Shown here piece after piece: positions 15,696-17,931 of a stretch of 17,931 nt of DNA. Numbering within the stretch: the first letter of the stretch is position 1; every line of letters begins with the position of its first letter. The stretch spans positions 1 to 17,931 of the forward strand of contig JBBQBQ010000047.1 in the NCBI GenBank assembly GCA_038317685.1, given 5' to 3'. A program made the position numbers and the translations under genes. The notes under the pieces are model-generated. The model ran no database searches and had not been told where the DNA came from. It saw only the letters and a list, made by a program, of their open reading frames with translations. This DNA comes from JBBQBQ01 sp038317685. Its GTDB lineage: Bacteria; Desulfobacterota; Desulfuromonadia; Desulfuromonadales; DDH964.

Positions 15696-15725
15696 CGCCC
15701 GCCGCGGCTCATACCGGGGCGGGCG
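15696..15725 (-). terminator. Terminator-like hairpin after the prenyl synthase
   Basis: CGCCCGCC (15696-15703) pairs with GGCGGGCG (15718-15725), with an inner CGG/CCG stem. On the minus strand it follows the prenyl synthase stop by about 52 nt and is trailed by TATTT. The T-run is short, so termination may be partial and read into the 115-aa gene. Confidence 0.5.
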
Positions 15726-15777
15726 GGGGAAGTTACCCATAGTAGACCGGCCAAGTTAAATGACCGGATGGGGTCGT

Positions 15778-16746
15778 CTATTTGCGGCGGCTGACAACAT
15801 AATCGGCCACGGTGTGCAAGGCGCTCTTCTCGGCACCATCGTTAAAGACGGCGAGGTGGGTTTTGGCGGAGGCCACCAACTCGGACGCCCGCTGCCGGGT
15901 ATAAGCGATCCCTTGATAGCGATCGATCAGGGCGATGACGTCGTTTAGGTCGTTATCGCTCAGTTCATCGACCTCGATCACCGCGGCCACCCGCTGCCGT
16001 TCCTCGTCGCTGCAATGGCGCAGGACGTGGATCAGCGGCAGGGTCATCTTCCCTTCGGCAAGATCGTGTCCCTTAGCCTTGCCGAATTCTTCCTGATCGG
16101 CCACGTAATCGAGGGCGTCATCCATCAGCTGAAAGGCCATGCCAAGGTCCATGCCGAAGGCGGCCAGGGCTTCCTCGCGGGTCGGATCGATCCCCCCGAG
16201 AATGCCTCCAACCCGGCAGGCGGCAGCGATCAGGATCGCGGTCTTGTTGCGGACCACACCGAGGTAGCTTTCTTCATCAAGGTCGAGGTCACAGGTGCTG
16301 ATCAGCTGCTGCACCTCACCCTCGGCCATTTGAGTTGTGGCGTCGGAGAGTGCCTTGAGCACCCCGAGGTTCCCGCCCCTCACCATGATCGAGAAGGATT
16401 TTGCGAAAAGGAAATCGCCAACCAGGACCGAAGCCTCGTTCCCCCAGACCGAATTCGCCGAGGCATTGCCGCGCCGGAGGACGGCTCCATCGACCACATC
16501 GTCGTGCAGCAAGGTGGCGGTGTGGATGAATTCGACGACGCTGGCCAGGCCGATGTGGGCATCCCCCCGATACCCGGCCAGCCGTGCCGCCAGCAACAGC
16601 ATCAGCGGCCGCATCCGTTTGCCGCCGCTGCCCAGCACATATTCCCCCACTTTGCGGATCAGCGGGACTTCGGAGGTCAGATCCTCCTTGAACTGCGCTT
16701 CTACCCGGCGCAGATCGCCATCGAGCAATCTCAATACCTGGTCCAT
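15778..16746 (-). CDS. ispB: Long-chain polyprenyl diphosphate synthase (IspB-like)
   Basis: This 322-aa trans-prenyltransferase adds isopentenyl diphosphate units to an allylic primer to make the side chain of respiratory quinones. Visible motifs are GKRMRP (42-47, IPP binding), the first Asp-rich motif LLHDDVVD (DDVVD 82-86), GDFLFAKSF (110-118), and the second Asp-rich motif LMDDALDY (DDALD 209-213). The residues at -5 and -4 from the first Asp-rich motif are Ala and Thr, small as in E. coli IspB, which predicts a long (about C40 or longer) product rather than C15 or C20. It starts at ATG with a weak ribosome-binding site. Two leftward promoters are visible upstream. It is likely a menaquinone-chain enzyme; whether ispB or hepT-type naming fits better cannot be decided here. 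Confidence 0.93.
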   Translation of the reverse strand: MDQVLRLLDGDLRRVEAQFKEDLTSEVPLIRKVGEYVLGSGGKRMRPLMLLLAARLAGYRGDAHIGLASVVEFIHTATLLHDDVVDGAVLRRGNASANSVWGNEASVLVGDFLFAKSFSIMVRGGNLGVLKALSDATTQMAEGEVQQLISTCDLDLDEESYLGVVRNKTAILIAAACRVGGILGGIDPTREEALAAFGMDLGMAFQLMDDALDYVADQEEFGKAKGHDLAEGKMTLPLIHVLRHCSDEERQRVAAVIEVDELSDNDLNDVIALIDRYQGIAYTRQRASELVASAKTHLAVFNDGAEKSALHTVADYVVSRRK

Positions 16747-16784
16747 GCCATTCCAGCCATTTCTGGGAAAATGAAAGTCCGCTT

Positions 16785-16814
16785 ATCGTAAAGAATCGTC
16801 CTAACGCTTGTCAA
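16785..16814 (-). promoter_or_regulatory. Proximal promoter of the prenyl synthase
   Basis: On the minus strand TTGACA (16814-16809) and TACGAT (16790-16785) are separated by 18 nt. The predicted start near 16778 gives a leader of about 30 nt before the ATG at 16746. Confidence 0.6.
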
Positions 16815-16951
16815 AACTTTTTTCCGGAATGATGAACGGCAGTTGCAGCTTGAAAGATGGCTGCGATTCCGCTCCGGGTACCGGACGAGGGCACCGAACG
16901 CATGACGGTTGCGGACGGGGGGGGGCAGGGAGTACGAGTACCGGTGTCGGC

Positions 16952-16980
16952 ATCATAGAGAAGGGACAGTTAAGTGTCAA
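16952..16980 (-). promoter_or_regulatory. Near-consensus distal leftward promoter
   Basis: On the minus strand TTGACA (16980-16975), exactly 17 nt, then TATGAT (16957-16952): 11 of 12 consensus bases with the ideal spacing. The predicted start near 16945 would give a ~200-nt leader for the prenyl synthase, or a separate short RNA. Confidence 0.65.
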
Positions 16981-17022
16981 CCCGACCCTCCGTACCAACT
17001 GGGTGATTTTCAAACAAAGCGG

Positions 17023-17050
17023 TTGACAAAAAACAACAAATATCTAAAAT
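17023..17050 (+). promoter_or_regulatory. Sigma70-type promoter for ccoN
   Basis: TTGACA (17023-17028), 16 nt, TAAAAT (17045-17050), in an A-rich context. The predicted start near 17057 gives a leader of about 87 nt before the ccoN ATG. I see no FNR-type TTGAT-N4-ATCAA box. Confidence 0.65.
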
Positions 17051-17143
17051 AAGACCAATTTTATCATCTTTGTCTGGCTTGACTTTACTTGTCTGTTTCT
17101 TAAACTTCACTCAGTTTGCATCTGCCACACCGCGAGGAGGCGC

Positions 17144-17931
17144 CATGGAGAACCCGCAGTACGACTATGCGATCGTCAAAAGCTTCATCCATTGGAGCCT
17201 TCTGTGGGGCGTGGTCGCCATTCTGGTTGGGGTCCTGATCTCCTTTCAAATGGTGAATCCTGACCTCAATCTGGCGCCCTACCTGACCTACGGCAGGCTT
17301 CGCCCCCTGCACACCAATGCCGGAATCTTCGGGTGGGGAATCGGCAGTTTCTTCGCCACCTTCCTCTACATGGTCCAACGCCTCTGCCGGCGCCCCTTGT
17401 GGAGTCCGGGGCTGGCCCGTTTCCAGCTCTGGTTCTTCAATGCCACCATCATCGCGGCGGCAGTGACCCTGCTGCTTGGCTTCAATACCTCCAAGGAATA
17501 CCACGAGCTGGAATGGCCGCTCGACATCATGGTCGTCCTCCTGTGGGTGGTTTTTGGCGTCAACATCATCATGACCATCGCCAAGCGCCGCGAGGAGCAG
17601 ATGTACATCTCGCTCTGGTATATGCTCGCTTCCATCGTCGGGGTCGCGGTCCTCTACCTGGTCAATGCCGCCGAGGTCCCGGTCTCTCTCTTCAAATCCT
17701 ACTCGGCTTATGCCGGCACCAACGACGCCAACGTCCAGTGGTGGTACGGACACAACGCCGTGGCCATGGTCCTGACCGCCCCGCCGCTGGCGGTCTTCTA
17801 CTACTTTCTCCCCAAATCGACCGGAGTGCCGATCTACAGCCACCGGATGGGGATCATCGCTTTCTGGAGCCTGATCTTCATGTACCTGTGGACCGGAGCC
17901 CACCACCTGCTGTGGACCCCCGTGCCCGATT
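17144..17931 (+). CDS. ccoN: cbb3-type cytochrome c oxidase subunit I (5' part)
   Basis: The frame runs off the right edge, so 262 residues of subunit I are visible. CcoN is the catalytic heme-copper subunit of the high-affinity cbb3 oxidase in the inner membrane. The motif GRLRPLHTNAGIFGWG holds the low-spin heme ligand H56; WWYGHNAVA gives the CuB ligand H203; WTGAHHLLWTPVPD gives H253/H254. The N-terminus QYDYAIVKSF and about six membrane helices fit the family. The ATG has GAGGAGG 4 nt upstream. The promoter TTGACA/TAAAAT lies about 94 nt before the start. A fusion to CcoO or the presence of ccoO/P downstream cannot be judged. A long open frame on the opposite strand here is a shadow. Confidence 0.93.

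Larger units (their letters stand above)
16747..17143. other. 397-nt intergenic region between divergent prenyl synthase and ccoN genes
   Basis: No convincing gene is present. It holds two leftward promoters (16785-16814 and 16952-16980) and one rightward promoter (17023-17050). Between the leftward promoters is a GC-rich stretch with a run of nine G (16917-16925). Downstream of the rightward promoter is an AT-rich stretch with three TTGWC repeats (17070, 17079, 17089) spaced 9 and 10 nt apart. Confidence 0.7.

Noticed and set aside
16811..16903. 30-codon ATG open frame on the minus strand between the two leftward promoters
   Set aside because: No ribosome-binding site (C-rich upstream), and it ends inside the proximal -35 box.
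16810..16950. Possible tRNA in the GC-rich intergenic stretch
   Set aside because: No T-loop GTTCRANNC, no acceptor pairing and no cloverleaf on either strand.
16808..17026. 72-aa open frame on the plus strand in the intergenic region
   Set aside because: TTG start with no ribosome-binding site, crosses the G9 run, Gly/Thr-rich product with no family look.
17100..17906. 268-aa open frame on the minus strand
   Set aside because: It is antisense to the clear ccoN frame on the plus strand, which has heme and copper ligands, a ribosome-binding site and a promoter.
1..17931. Defence island, CRISPR array, prophage or mobile element
   Set aside because: No spaced direct repeats, transposase, integrase or defence-type genes; composition and gene content are uniform and housekeeping.

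Overview
The window is about 60% GC and reads as a chromosomal housekeeping region. I infer a Desulfuromonadia/Geobacter-like deltaproteobacterium. The reasons are the high GC, the cluster phoH - 7TM-HD phosphodiesterase - ybeY - dgkA/PAP2 fusion - corC - lnt, an enolase with a GSLCRTDRVC signature, and a cbb3-type oxidase beside a long-chain prenyl diphosphate synthase. This is family-level pattern recognition, not a database result. I see no rRNA, tRNA, CRISPR array, insertion sequence, prophage or obvious transferred island.

Layout. 1-873 (+) is the 3' part of an NhaD-type Na+/H+ antiporter, closed by a perfect 17-bp hairpin shared with the convergent MATE exporter gene. 990-10786 (-) is a nearly continuous leftward run. 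It is read as phoH, pgpH-like HD phosphohydrolase, ybeY, dgkA-PAP2 fusion, corC and lnt, followed by three looser genes: a peroxiredoxin-like protein, a YjdF/DUF2238 membrane protein and the MATE exporter. Eno (10983-12275, +) is divergent from phoH across a 196-nt region with visible promoters on both strands, and ends at a textbook intrinsic terminator. 12378-15278 (-) holds an 846-aa membrane histidine kinase and, downstream of it, a 102-aa two-helix zinc-ribbon protein. 15343-15690 (-) is an unrecognised 115-aa protein. 15778-16746 (-) is a polyprenyl diphosphate synthase. A 397-nt intergenic region (16747-17143) carries two leftward promoters and one rightward promoter. The window ends inside ccoN (17144 onward, +).

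How the genes relate. The core operon joins RNA maturation and stress (PhoH, YbeY), cyclic-nucleotide signalling (HD protein), lipid phosphate recycling (DgkA/PAP2) and lipoprotein maturation (CorC, Lnt), a pairing known from the E. coli ybeZ-ybeY-ybeX-lnt cluster. The prenyl synthase probably makes the quinone side chain, which fits functionally with the neighbouring terminal oxidase gene. The histidine kinase has no response regulator in the window.

I found no convincing undescribed system. The items most worth a second look are a predicted leaderless mRNA for the histidine kinase, a near-consensus leftward promoter about 200 nt upstream of the prenyl synthase, a 101-nt coding overlap between the HD gene and ybeY, a palindromic repeat lying across the ybeY stop codon, and the kinase/phosphatase fusion with altered PAP2 motif residues.
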